Source: Jacaranda mimosifolia (lineage: Eukaryota > Streptophyta > Magnoliopsida > Lamiales > Bignoniaceae). From it: a stretch of DNA of 64,000 nt. Below the pieces are notes generated by a model that had not been told where the DNA came from, ran no database searches, and saw only the letters and a list, made by a program, of their open reading frames with translations. Shown here in pieces: positions 24,213 through 37,035 of the stretch; positions within the stretch are counted from its first letter, which is position 1, and each line of letters opens with the position of its first letter. A program made the position numbers and the translations under genes. The stretch is taken from assembly GCA_018894105.1 (NCBI GenBank), contig CM032121.1, forward strand, positions 19,006,730 to 19,070,729, given 5' to 3'.

Positions 24213-27200
24213 TCACCTGCCATCAGCAGATGTGAAAGACTCAGCAAATCCGTACGGCCTTGTAGGTATGCTAGTCTGAGTGTTGTCTAAGCTCGGAAGA
24301 TAGGATGAAGATGACGAGTCCACGTGACTTGTACCTTCAAATGCCTGCCACTTTTTAAGTGCTTGAGGCAATGACATTTCGAGGTCAATGCCATATATGT
24401 CCTCAGAATTTTGATCTGTAGGCTTCCATAGTTCTACTAGAGAAGAAAGAACATTTACAGTATGACCCATGTCAGGTCTTTGATATGGCTCCCTCGCGCA
24501 GCAGTGGCCTGCCAGTTCAGCAACGGTGCTGATGTTTGCTAGAGTTTCCTCATCAAGGTCAATAGTGGGGTCAATGGCCTTACGGAATGTCTCCTTGTTG
24601 AGGTGCATTCTTCGGAACCACGTTACAAGGTGCATGCTCTCTTCAGGCTGGCTCTCGTCAAGGGCCTTTCTTCCCGTTATAAGCTCCATCAGGATAACAC
24701 CAAAACTGAATACGTCAACTTTGGTAGTTACCCTCCCTGTCACTGTCAGACACATAGGAGGATAAGAGGTTAGTATAAAATATCAGGAATTAAAGCGTGT
24801 TCCTTGCTTACGCTTACATTTAATTTTTTTCCATCTCCCATTCAAGAATGAGAAAACAAAAGGGAGGAGAATGAAGGAGCAGATGAGAGAAAAGCACAGA
24901 ATAACCATTAATGTCCAGGTTAGCAACATTTGTCAATGGGGAGCCAACAAGAGTATCAGGGATCTCAGGTTGAACTTCAACAACAATAACAGATAGTGAG
25001 GTGGTCAAGAAAAACAACAATTAGAAACTACTAAACAATGAGTATCAGGAATTTAGTGAAGCATGTATGAAAAGAAATGATTATTAAGGCAGTTCTACTA
25101 CACAGTGCAATATCAGACTGATATTCTTCAAATGGAATGTAGAAGGTCCTAAATTGCTCCATTCTGATTAATAATTTCTTGGCAGCACTAAGGAGTAAGG
25201 ATCCAATATAGAGATGCAATGAATCTGAAAATGAGACTAGGAATGATAAAGCAATTTTTGAATGCAACTATAAGGCCTGATTCGATTGAAGATGGGGAAC
25301 ATTTAAGTTATCCCTTTGCAATGAAATGACAGCAAATTTTACAAATAACTCTAGCTGTCTAGTCCCAGTTTCAAATGTATGTTTTGATCATTCACAAAAG
25401 TGGCAAGAAACAATTGAATCAGCACCAAAATCATAGTTGAGGAAATAGCTTACCTGCATATTCTGGTGCCAGGTAACCAAACGTCCCAGCTATTCTTGTT
25501 TCAATGGAGCCCTTTCCTTCTGGAGCAAGCCGCACAAGACCAAAATCTGCAACCTTAGCCCTCATATCATCCCCAAGTAGAATGTTGGAAGGCTTAAGGT
25601 CCCTGTGAACGAAGCTCTGGTGGGCTAATCCATGGAGGTATTCTACACCCCTAGCAACATCCAAGGCTATGGTCAACCTTCTCTTCCATCCCAGTGGTTG
25701 CAAACCTTCATCTGCCCAGTTGAAAAGATACCTGCTTAGTGTCCCTTGGGGCATGTATTCATATACAAGAAGTTTTTCATTTCCATCAAGACAGTACCCA
25801 AGAAGAGCAACAAGATGCCGATGCCGAACCTTGGTCAAAACAGCAATCTCAGACTTAAACTCAGCAGTTCCTTTTCCAGTGATCACTCCACACTCCATTC
25901 TTTTCACAGCAATCTTTGTTCCATCATGTAGTTCTCCTTTGTAGACTGTGCCAAAACCTCCTTGACCCAGTATGTTCTCTTCACTGAAATTATTTGTCAC
26001 ATTTCTTAGCACTTGAATGGAAATCACCATGTTTCTTGCTTCAACCATTTGAATGTCACTTGTTTCACTGGCAGAAACAGTATGAGTCTCACTAACAGCA
26101 CCAACACTGACACTTGATCCTGCAACTGTGATCTTCACACTCTCGTTGTCTGATCCAGAATGGCGAGGATGAATTACCATAGCATTTGGACTTTGAACTC
26201 TGCTAAAACGCTTCTGTTTGCTCTTGTACAAACAGAAAGCAGCCACCCCAATTAAACAAAGGACAAAGAAACCACCAATTACAGAAAAGACAACAACTCC
26301 AATCCAATTTTGAGATTTCTTATGATTGTTTCGTGGATTAGTTTTGGAACTAGGACCAGATGTACCTGTAGAAGATGTGCCTGTAGTGTTTGAATCAACT
26401 TTATCTTTCCCAATATCAGGATTTCCATTGGTTTTAACAATGATATTACTTCTGAAAGCAGGTACTTTCCCATAAAGGTGGTTGTTAGATACATCAAATT
26501 CTGTGAGTCCAGGAAGAGTGGTGAGCTCCCCAGGGATGGTGCCAGTAAAATTATTATTAGCAAGAAGCAATCTCTGCAGAGATTTGAGTGAAGCAAAATC
26601 AGGAGAAATGGAACCTGTGAACCCCATGTTCTCAAAGTTAACAATGGTTATATTCCCATTGTTGCAAGTGATCCCAAACCAATCAGCACACGGATCATTT
26701 CCCTTCCAATTCTCAGCAAACTTTCTAGGGTAGTCCATCAATTTTATAATTGAAAGCAATGTATTAACTCTAGGATCGCAATCACCATGTTGCGGCAAGC
26801 AAAAACTATTTGTATCCTCAGTCATATCAACAGAAACAGATTCCTTAAACTTCGGCATTGGTCCTTGCAGCAAGTTATTAGTCAAATTAACAACTTTCAA
26901 GGACCCGAGATTCACCAAAGACATTGGAACCGGACCAGAGAACGAATTGTCCCTTAAACTCAAAGTCTCCAAATTCTTAAAAGCGGAAAAATCAGGCAAC
27001 GGACCTGAAAACCCATTAGAGTGCAACCAAACCTCCTGCAAGAATGTCATGTTCTGTAAAACATCAATTCCTCCACTGAGTTTTTGTCCATTGACCCACA
27101 AAGACTCAATCTGCGACCCCGAGAAAGACAATGGCAGCTCTCCCTCCAAGTTATTAAGAGCCAAATGCAAGTTAGTCAAGCCAGGAAAGGCGTAAGGACT

Positions 27201-27761
27201 CAGAAAAGATGGAATCTTTCCACTGATATTCGCAGAATTAGCCGAGAAATTCTGAAGGGTTGAAGCATTTCTAAGACTTTCAGGTATTTCCCAAGCAGAA
27301 AACGGATTATTGTCAATCTCCACAGATTGCAAAGAAGACATGCCGGAGAAAAAATCAGCAGGCATGGAAGTGAACTGGTTGTTACTAAGCATTAACACTT
27401 GCAGTGAACCCAAACCGTTCAAGCTTGGTAAAGGGCCAGAAATATTGTTCCATTGTAGCTCTAAACGCTCAAGCTGAGTCAGAAGAGAGAGATCTTTAGG
27501 GAGTGTACCTGCAAGATTTTGGTGCCCGATTTGAATCCTGGTAACCCGGTTCTCTGAGCAAAAGACATGGGCCCAGTTGCATGGATCTGGGTCGGACCAC
27601 GAAAGTTCATCTGGTGGGTTGAGGCTTTTTTTGAGTGCAAACATGACCGAGGCATCATCCGAACTGGCCTGCGAGTTTGAACACAGAAATGCGGAAAGTA
27701 GCAGCAATCCCTGAACGAATGAGGCAAAAGATTGAAACTTAAGCCCTAAATGGGGCTTCAT
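24213..27761 (-). CDS. TMK-type leucine-rich-repeat receptor-like kinase
   Basis: Plasma-membrane receptor kinase of the TMK family, which in Arabidopsis acts with cell-surface auxin-binding proteins in growth control. Two exons, 25454-27761 and 24213-24742, join at GTAAGC/CAG inside subdomain VIII (APEYA^VTGRVTTK), giving 945 residues, the family size. A signal peptide (about residues 1-32) is followed by LRRs in two blocks separated by a non-LRR island ([16 protein letters not shown] opens the second block), a membrane segment near 485-510, and a kinase domain with [24 protein letters not shown] (about 719) and DFGLVRLAP. The split LRR block is diagnostic for TMKs. The first intron-side codons beyond the donor would read KLFPQL then stop. 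No lesion seen. A duplicated copy of the start region lies upstream. Confidence 0.95.
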
Positions 27762-27868
27762 TTTAGTGATAAGGGGATGCTTTCTTTTTTCTTGGGATTC
27801 TTTCGGAAGAGGAAGAGGAGAATGGCGTCTCTAGCAGCAACCCCCAAGTGATGGAAAAGATTGAAGCT

Positions 27869-27889
27869 TTACCCAGAATGTGGCTTCAT
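27869..27889 (-). promoter_or_regulatory. 7-codon upstream ORF in the TMK leader
   Basis: ATG at 27889 reads MKPHSG then TAA, a mimic of the true start MKPHLG. About 36 bases around it (27853-27889) are a diverged copy of 27724-27761, which contains the real initiation codon; both start AAAAGATTGAA on the plus strand and end GGCTTCAT. If the transcript begins upstream of 27889, this uORF would be met first by scanning ribosomes. A longer upstream frame also overlaps it. Confidence 0.5.
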
Positions 27890-28148
27890 CAGCAGGGAAC
27901 TTTCTTTGTTGAGAGTGAAAGATGAGAAAAAGGAGAGCTCTTTTTTCTGGGAAATTTTAGGGAGAGAAAGATGTGAAGAATTTCTGCGCCAGATTTGCAT
28001 TAGCATTGGATTCTGAAGAGGGGGAAGGGTTGATTGACGGGAAAAGCAAAATAAAAAAAAAAAAACTAGTGATGAGTAGGAATTAGAGCATTGAGAAGAG
28101 AGGCGGAGCACATGCAGGGGTGTCCCCACAAGAAGAGAGACAGAGAGA

Positions 28149-28315
28149 TTATATATATATATATATATAAGTTTTTCTGAAAGAGAGGAACTCAAAAGAT
28201 GACAGTGTTAAAAAGCTGGAAAATGAGTGAGTGGATGATTCTCTGGAACATGGGCCAAAAGCTACAAGCCTGTACACAACACAATACAGCTCCTCTTGTC
28301 TTTCTGGTTGGCTTT

Positions 28316-28346
<31 letters not shown>
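28149..28346. repeat. (TA)n and (GA)n microsatellites in the TMK upstream region
   Basis: A TA run at about 28149-28169 and a GA run at about 28319-28346, the latter CT-rich on the gene strand. They lie 390 and 560-590 bases before the TMK start. From 28380 to 29658 there is only AT-rich sequence without a supported gene. Confidence 0.8.
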
Positions 28347-29666
28347 CAAACATCCAAATATCATTGCAGCCCAAATGAAATGGCCATGTTATAGTTTGGT
28401 GATTTGAGGGACACAGAAATGTGGTAAAGATTTTAATTGATCTTTTTAGTATGTGAGAAAGAGCTGTCTTGCAACTGGGCGTCCATTTGTATCTAACACA
28501 TATTCATTTATGAGATTTATGAATAGCTCTATTTATACATAATTATATATATATATATATGTATAATTTTTTATCAAACACTCTTTAAATAAAATGTTTA
28601 CTTACATTTTAAACTATGTCATGGAAAATTTACCTACTTCCACATCCAATAAAATTTTGGTTGGTTTTGTTTACTATTGTTTTTTATTTTGTTTTGTTTA
28701 CTATTATTTTTTATTTTATTTTATTTCGTATTTTTTTCATTTTTTTTCTCCTTTTTCTCCTTCTTTCCCCCTCCAACAGCCTCTTATCCGATCACCTTAA
28801 AATTATCTTGCAAAAAATATGAAAAAAGTTAAACATTTTGTTGAAATCCAAAAAGAGTAATATTCATTTGAACTTTTTTCTTTTAAATACTTTAAAAAGT
28901 ATAAAAAATATTATAACAATGTATTAAAAAATAAATAAATATTTTATTTATCTCATACTATAAAAATTTCAACACAAGCAATACTAAGTTAAATAATAGC
29001 AAAATGAATGAGTTGGAACGAGCATTGAACCAGATCATGGATTGCTACAAATCGTTTCCTTCCCTGCGCAGAAGTAACTGAGAAACGAAGGCAAGTTAAC
29101 TTAACTGGCACAATAACGAAAACTACTAATTTTTTTCGAACAAAGAAAATTAAGAGAAACAATAGGCCGAGAATGTATTTATTATTGTAAACGTGGGCCA
29201 GACCCAACTTGGCATTTGCAATGTATGTACGCGTCCCACATATTTAACTTGTACTAAGATCACTTTTAATCATAATTAGAAGTCATGGCACGCCAGTCCT
29301 GCATGAATGAATTTATTTTATTATATATAATATAAAATTAATTATAATGATAAACAACATAATATTTTAATTTTACAAATAATACAAATAAATATATAAT
29401 AATAGAATTTTAATAATAACCATACTAAATAACCTGCAATGTTTATTTTTAAACCAATCAATTTCGAAGAAATTTTATAGTGAAAAATTCATCAAAGAAA
29501 AGTAGAAATAAATATAAAGTAATTCTAATGGAAAATAAATTAGAATTATATATGAAGTCAAAAATTCAATACAAAATTAATTAAAATTTGCCGGTTTGAA
29601 TTAGTAACGCTTGCATCCTTTTTTTTTTTTTTTTTTTTTTTTCCAATCTCATTTTCTTCTTCTTTA

Positions 29667-30299
29667 TAGACCTAGCAAATGGGTACCCGCGGGTAACTCA
29701 AGAGCGGGTAAGAATGAGTTGAGTAAATTTACCCATTTTTTCTTGGGTACGAGATAGTGGACCCATTACTCGTGACTATGGGCAATGGGTAACCCATGGG
29801 TACCCGTACTTTTTTTTTATATATATATTTTAAGAAAAATTAGTATTTTTTTTTAAATTTACATAATATTATTTAAATGTTAGTTGTTACCTAAATAAAA
29901 TTAATAAAAGAGGCTACAAATTTCAAATATTATATTGAATAAATATTTTAAAGCATGTTAAATTTTTGGTTTGAAAACTACAACTTAAATATTTAAACAT
30001 ATATTAAGTTTAAGTTATATTACATTTCGAAGTTTAAATTTAAATTTCATTATATGTCAAAAGTTTTTTGAACTAAAAGTTTAAACACTACTTAAATATT
30101 GTTGATATCATTAACAAAAAAAAGTGTTACACCTTCCAAAATAGTTGCAAAAATTAGAGAAAAAATAAAAATAAAAATAAAAATAATTATTCACGGGTTA
30201 CCCATGGGTACCTGCGGGTTGGGACCAAAAAACGGTGGGTAAAATTACCTGCATTTTTTTGGGTACCCGTGGGTTTTGGGTAATTTTTTGCCGGGTTTA
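29667..30299. mobile_element. hAT-like element with GGGTACCC word arrays
   Basis: Target duplications CTTCTTTA (29659-29666) and CTTCTTCA (30300-30307). Inverted ends TAGACCTAGCAAA and TAAACCCGGCAAA. The outer 150 bases on each side are dominated by GGGTACCC, ACGGGTA, GGGTAACCCATGGGTACCC-like palindromic words; the centre is AT-rich. 633 bp, non-coding. Confidence 0.75.
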
Positions 30300-30471
30300 C
30301 TTCTTCATATGGAATAGAAACAAAATCTAAACAATGAAATATTTGTATTTCATTTAAAAAAAAAAAAAAGCACATTATTGAAATATTATTTACGTAGAGA
30401 ATTGAATATTTATCCTCAATGTTGAGAATTAGAATGTGGCTTATGAAACTTTTCATTTTACTTGCAGTTAT

Positions 30472-30966
30472 TGTTGTAACCCAGAAAGATCAAATCCTAA
30501 CTTTGAATGTAATAGTAAAGTAATTCGATGAAATTGACAACAAGATTTAATATGGTTTGGTGATGTGCATAATCCACTCGACAAAGATAAGAATTTTATT
30601 GATTTCAAATCAAGGTAACAAGTACAAATTGAGTCCTGCAAATCTCACGAGAACACCCAACACCCTCGTTCTAAACTTTATCTCGAGAAACTATTTCAAA
30701 AGCAGTATAAAATCTATCATTTAGGGTTCGTCTCTTGTCTGCTCTATTCAACCTGGAAGAAAACAGGGTTTAAATATCCAAACCATAGCTAAATGGGTCA
30801 TGTGCCTATGCGTGGCGCCGCAGTACCTACAGATGAATGCCTAGCGCCGCTGCGATGGTTTTCTAGCACCGTGGCGACAGTTGCTGAATGCCTGCCAACT
30901 TTTCGCTACTATAATTTCGCACCGTTTCTCGCCATTTGTAACTCAAATTTAAAGGCAAAATCAACA
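30472..30966 (-). repeat. 3' LTR of the Tork-like element
   Basis: 495 bp; 3' LTR because the element is on the minus strand. It is longer than its partner mainly because of a GC-rich insert (TGCGTGGCGCCGCAGTACC onward, near 30810-30890) absent or deleted from the right copy. Divergence between the two LTRs indicates an old insertion. Confidence 0.88.
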
Positions 30967-31205
30967 ATTCTCTACCTTGACTTGAAATTCTCTATCTTTC
31001 TTCTTTGTTCCTGCCCCTGAAAGGGCCCTTCATTTGAGTCTGCAAATGTTAATCAAATCTAAGCAATGTTCAAATTTGATTTCTGGAATAGTCTTAGTCA
31101 ACATGTCTGTCAGATTATCCTTAGTCCCAACCTTGTCAACCGAAAGACACCTTGAGATACCATATCCCGAATAAAGTGATACTTCACATCAATGTGTTTT
31201 GTTCT

Positions 31206-34200
31206 CTAATGGAATGCTTGATTCTTTGACAAATGTATGGCACTTTGACTATCACAAAATTCAATACTAATATCAAAATCCATACCCATATCCTTAATCA
31301 GCCCCTTTAGCCAAATGTCTTCATTCACGCCTTCAGCCAAAGCCATGTATTCAGCTTCTGTTGTGGATAATGCAATTGATGACTGCAAAGTCGCCTTCCA
31401 GCTAACTGTACAACTCGAAACACAAAAATAGATATTTAGTCATGGACCTTCTATTGTTCAAATCTTCGGTATAATCTGCATCTACAGTGCTAATAATTGT
31501 AGCAGTAGAATTCAATTGACTATAATTCAAACATCTATCTGCAGAACCTCTCGGATACCTCATGATCCATTTCATAGCCTGTTGATGAGTCTTTCTAGGC
31601 TCGTGCATGTACCTGCTCACAACATTGATTGCATGAGAAATATTTAGCCTAGTACACACCATGGCGTACATCAAGCTACCCACTGCACTAGCATATGGCA
31701 CATTAGACATGTGCTCTATCCCCTCTTCGGTACTTGGTGATAAATATGATAAGAGACTAAAATGAGCTACAAGTGGTGTAATTGGCTTGGACTTGTCCAT
31801 CCCAAATCGCTCAAGTACTTTCTCAATGTAATATTTTTGAGACAAGTACAACAATCTTGCGTGTCTGTCTCGGATGATCTCCATGCCTAATATCTTATTT
31901 GCACTACCCAAATCCTTCATCTCAAATTCATCACTCAGCTGAGCCTTTAAAACATTGATCTTAGATATGTTTCTAGAGGCAATCAACATACAACAGCAAA
32001 TATACGAGAAGGCTATCACTACTCTTTTTATGATATACACAACAATCGTAAATGCTTCTAGTATATCTTATCTTGGTAATAAAAGCATCAAATCTTTTAT
32101 ACCACTGCCTAGGGATTGCTTCAAGCCATATAAAGACCTCTTCAATAGATATGCTTGATTTTTTTTCCCAAAAACAACGAATCCCTCTGGTTGGCTCATG
32201 TAGATTTGTTCCTCCAACTTACCATGCAGAAATGTTGTTTTCACATCCATCTGCTCAAGCTCCATATCAAACAGAGCCACCATGGCAAGTAACACACAAA
32301 TGGAAGTATGTTTTACAACTGGGAAGAACACCTCATGAAAGTCAACTCTCTTTCTCTGAACAAAACCCTTAGCAATTAATTGCGCCTTGTATCGAGCATC
32401 CTCCACCCCAGGAAGTCCTTCCTTTTTCTTGTAGATCCATTTGCAACCTACAATCTTTTGCCCTTTAGGTACATCAACCAGCTCCCATGTGCTATTCTTG
32501 TGTAGAGACTCCATCTCTTCACTCATAGCTGTTGCCTATTTATCAGAATATGGTTGGGAAATGACCTCTTTGTATGAAACTGGATCATCTCCTACAAACT
32601 CCTCAATTGAACTCAAAGCATAAGCAATCAGATCTGAATATGCAAACCGCTGTGGTGGGTTGATCTGCCTTGTCTCTCTATCGCGAGCCAAACGATAGTT
32701 TTGTAGTGAATTATTTTCCTGCTGCTAATTAGATGATAATGTGCTCCCACCAGCTTTATCTACCACATTCTGTTTCCCCTTTGAAATTTATGGAGTGTTA
32801 ATTTCAAATTCTACCTTCTTCTTAACGCCTTGTTGACTACTTCTGGCCTGCTCAACCTTCTTCATCATAGGAGACTCATCAAAATGTCACGTCCCTGCTA
32901 ATAATCACCTTGGAGCCCTTGTCATCATTACACCACAAATGATAACTTTTGACTCTATCTACATAGCCTAGGAATATGCACTTTCTAGCCCTCAGCTCAA
33001 GCTTCCCATCACGTACATGAGCATAGACTAGACATCCAAATACTCTCAGATTTGAGTAATTAGCAGGAGACTCGGACCAAATTTCCATTGGTGGCTTGCA
33101 GTCCAAAACAATTGATGGTGACCTATTCACCAAATAACAAGCAGTGTTAATTGTTTCTGCCAAAAAATCTATGGACAGTCTGGCATTAAAGAGCATACAT
33201 CTAGCTTCTCCAAGATAGTCATGTTCATCCATTCTTCAACTCCATTCTACTGTGGTGTATGTACAACTGTGTAATGCTTCACAATTTCTTCTTTATCGCA
33301 GAATTCTTGAAATTCCTTGTTGCAGAAATCCAATCCATTGTCAGTCCTCAAGTGCTTGATCACCTTTCGAACCTTTCCTCTCTATTTCTCGATCAAAGTC
33401 TTCCATTGCTTGAAGTTGACAAATATTTCATCCTTATGCTTCAGCATATACACCCATACTTTTCATGAGAAGTCATCAATAAATGTCAGCATGTACCTAG
33501 CACTTTCCTTTGAAGGAACCTGAGAAGGCCTTCAAAGATCTGAGTGAATGTAATCCAAGGTGCCCTTGGTCCTATGAACTGCAGTACCAAACTTCACCTT
33601 GTGTTGCTTGCCAAGCACACAATGCTCGCAGAAATCTAGCTCTCCAATCTTCTCTCTACAAAGCAAACCTCATTTGCTTAGTTTTGACATCCCACTCTCA
33701 CTCATATGCCCAAGCTGCATATGCCACAATCTCGTAGTATCATTGACTGATGCAGAAACTGCTGCAGTACTAGAAACTGTGATGCCCTGCAATATGTAAA
33801 GGTCATTCCGTTTGTCTCCCTTCATGATAAGCAATGCATCTTTGGAAACCCACAAAACTACATCTTGAGCTCTGTATTCACAGCCATTCTTGTCTAGAGT
33901 ACCCAGTGAAATCAGATTTTTCTTTAGATCTGGAATATAACGCACATATATTAGGGTCCTTACTATGCCGTCTTACATTCTGATACTAACTGAGCCAATT
34001 CCTACAACCCTGTATGAAGTATTATTTCCCATAAGCACTTTATCACCATCATATTTTTGATAAGTGGTAAACCAATCTTCTCGTGGGCACATGTGGTAGG
34101 AGCAACCATTATCCAAAATCCACTCCAAACTTAGTAAACTCTCATTAACGGTGAGAACAAGCCCACCACCAGACCCATCCTCAACAATTCCAAAAACATC

Positions 34201-35069
34201 ATCCTATTTCAGACCATAAGTTTCACATGCATTCTTTTCTTTTCCTCATTCTGGACAATTTCATTCCCAGTGCCCCTTTCCACCACACCTAATTATTGCT
34301 TGTTCTAGGCTTGGTTCGGGACTTTGATCGGCCTCTACTTCTTCCCCTTTCTCTTGGTCTCCCTTTCGCCACCAATTCTTCATAACTTTCACTATTGTTA
34401 CTTCCCAGGACATATTTTCTCAATTCGTTGCAATTTAATGAAGCCTTCACATCCTCCATTGAAATCGTATTTCTCCCATACAGTAAAGTAGTAACCAGGT
34501 GTTCAAAGGATTTAGGTAGAGAACACAAGATAATTAATGCTTGATCTTCATATTCAATTTTTATATCTATACTAGTGAGATCCAAAATCACCTTATTGAA
34601 ATAATCAATATGCTGAGTAGTACATGTACCTTTCTCATTCTCAATGTGTATAACTGTTGTTTCAAATACAGTTAATTTGTCAGGGACTTCATCATATAGA
34701 GACTCTCCAGCTTCTCCACAATTCAGCTGGCGTACTTTTTATGGCGACCTCTCTTAGTATGTTATCTGCCAATGATAACACTAGAGTATCATAAGCCTTC
34801 GCCATAAACTTGTCCTTCTCCTTATTTGACAGTGTCTCTAGCAAGAAATCTCTGCCCTTTAACACTCTCTGTAAACCTTGTTGACATAAGAGGGCATGAA
34901 CCTTCATCTTCCATAGCCCAATGTCGTTCTTACCATTGAACTTCTCTACCTTGTACTTCATGGCTGACATCTGATCATTCTTGGCTCTGATACCAATTTG
35001 TTGTAATCTAAAAAGATCAAATCCTAACTTTGAATGTAATAGTAAAGTAATTCGATGAATTGACAACAA
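31206..35069 (-). pseudogene. Tork-like copia gag-pol polyprotein, broken
   Basis: In order on the minus strand: gag (KYKVEKFNGKNDIGLWKMKV at about 34960), a damaged CCHC knuckle with an in-frame stop (near 34270), GAG-pre-integrase (TRLWHMQLGHMSESGM, 33670-33945), integrase fragments (NTACYLVNRSPS, 32879-33232), reverse transcriptase (32068-32526, then 31402-32040) and RNase H (LSTTEAEYMALAEG, 31206-31388). Each piece is in a different frame or separated by stops. At the RT active site (about 31990) the Asp pair of the YVDD box is missing through an 11-base deletion. The element is therefore non-functional. Confidence 0.9.
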
Positions 35070-35434
35070 GATTTGACGTGGTTTGGCAATGTGCCTAACC
35101 TACTCGACAAAGAAAAGAATTTTATTAATTCCAAATCAAGGTAACAAGTACAAATTGAGTCCCACAAATCTCGCGAGAACACTCAACACCCTCGTTTGAA
35201 ACTTCATCTCGAGAAACTATCTCAAAAGCAGTACAAAATCTATCATCTAGGGTTCCTCTCTTGTCTGTACTATTAAACCTAGAAGAAAATGGGGTTTAAA
35301 TACCCAAATAATAGCTAAATGGGCCATAGGCCTGTGTGCGGCACCGTGGTGTTGAATGCCTGCCCAGTTTCCACGCCTATCATTTCGCATCATTTCTCGC
35401 CATTTGTAGTTCAAATTTCAAGGCAAAATCAATA
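34999..35434 (-). repeat. 5' LTR of the Tork-like element
   Basis: 436 bp, immediately outside the primer-binding site. It matches the left LTR over most of its length and ends at the GTTAT duplication. Confidence 0.88.
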
Positions 35435-36305
35435 GTTATACCCATAATTTTGTTTGAATGTTAATATTACACTTTGGGGGAAATTTTGGATTATTAAAAA
35501 GTTGGTATGAGAACTACCCAATTTGAAATTTTTGTCATTTCCACCTTTAACAATAATTGATTATTTCACCAATTCTTTTTAATGTTCAAATGTCTTTTAA
35601 GGGTAAAATTTGAAAAAAATAACAAAAATAATAAAGTTACTTCCATTTGTGAGAGAAAAGGCCTTCCCTTTTATAGTATAGATAAGATATTGATTAGTTA
35701 AAGGATACAATGTACTTGAATAATCTTAACGTAAGAAATCCTGTTTTTTTTTAAATAACTAACTTAAATAATTATAAATAACACTCATTCTCAACTATAA
35801 TTTTAAAACTAATAATTTGAAATATATGAAAAAGAATACCTTTTCAAATTTAAATTCAAATGAAATTGGAAAAGATGGAAAGAGTAAGTTTGATTAGTGC
35901 AACTTGAAGCTCAAATTAGATTGGATCATTTTGGGGAAGGAGGTGGGAGTACGTGCGGTTGGAAGATGGAACAGGTTATCCAACTTGTGCTCAACAGGTA
36001 TCTGGTTAAATTTATTTTAAGAAAATTATAATTTTTTTTTTATATTTTGTGAAATAATTTTGAAGTCTACAAAATATTAGATTTGATTATTTTTTTGAAA
36101 AATCTAAAGTATCTGAATGAGATCGTAAATCATATATAACATTAGTAATAATAATGATGTAATTAGTGTGTTTAATTGCTAAAATTGTAAAAATAAATTA
36201 AAAACTCTATTTTTTTTAAAAACCAACTTATTTTCAATGGTTATCAATTCTACTCTTGAGATTTTCATGTTTCGAAATATTTTTTAAGTTCTCAAATATT
36301 TTATA

Positions 36306-36417
36306 AAATATTTTAAAAATTTATAAGTTGCACAAATATCCTCTAAATCTTCAAACTGAAGAAATATTTTAAAAATTTATAAGCTGCACAAATATCCTCT
36401 AAATCTTCAAACTGAAG
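36306..36417. repeat. 56-bp tandem duplication
   Basis: Copies 36306-36361 and 36362-36417, each starting AAATATTTTAAAAATTTATA and ending AAACTGAAG, differ at one base (AAGTTGC versus AAGCTGC), so the duplication is recent. The surrounding 35440-36712 is AT-rich with no supported gene. Confidence 0.9.
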
Positions 36418-37035
36418 ACAAATATTAAAGTAGACTAACTTACAAAGTCAACCGTGGTACTGTAATTGACATTAAAGTATCATAAACAAAGCATAAGATG
36501 CAACAAAAAACAAAGGTTGCATTTACATTTATATATGTTTGGATTTTGTATTTTCATCTCAAAATTCAGTTACGATTATACTGACTTTGTTATTTTATGA
36601 GAATTGAGAAATAAATATCTTGATTATGCTTACAAAGCTGTTGTCTATTGTAATTGAAAGTTAGTAATATTACATTATTAATTAAGTAAGAGTATTCATA
36701 AAATAGATTTATTTTAGAAATTTTAGTTTTATTTTGAAATATTAAAAGAGAAAATACAAATCATAAATTTGAGGGAAAAAAGATAATTATACTATAACAC
36801 CAAAATTACAAATTTATGAAAAAGTTTCATCTACGGCAACAAAATTAATTATTAAAAATACTAAAAAATGCCACTTAAATAGCATTATAGTAACTATTTT
36901 ATATTAAGTGTCAATTTTTAGAAGTGTTACTTGTAGTGACGTAGTAGGAAATTATAATGTTGGTCCTCAATCTTAGCTACTTATTCGGCTTTAGTCCCTA
37001 AATAATTTAGAGTTATAATATTGGTCCCTAAAGTG

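Larger units (their letters stand above)
30472..35434 (-). mobile_element. copia retrotransposon, Tork/Tnt1-like, both LTRs present
   Basis: Flanked by the 5-bp duplication GTTAT (30467-30471 and 35435-35439). LTRs at 30472-30966 and 34999-35434 start TGTTG and end CAACA (CAATA in the right copy). Next to the right LTR, inside, the minus strand reads TGGTATCAGAGC (34984-34995), the usual plant copia primer-binding site for initiator Met-tRNA. A purine-rich stretch AAGGTAGAGAA precedes the left (3') LTR. The coding region is decayed. The solo LTR at 16164-16551 is another insertion of this family. Confidence 0.92.
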
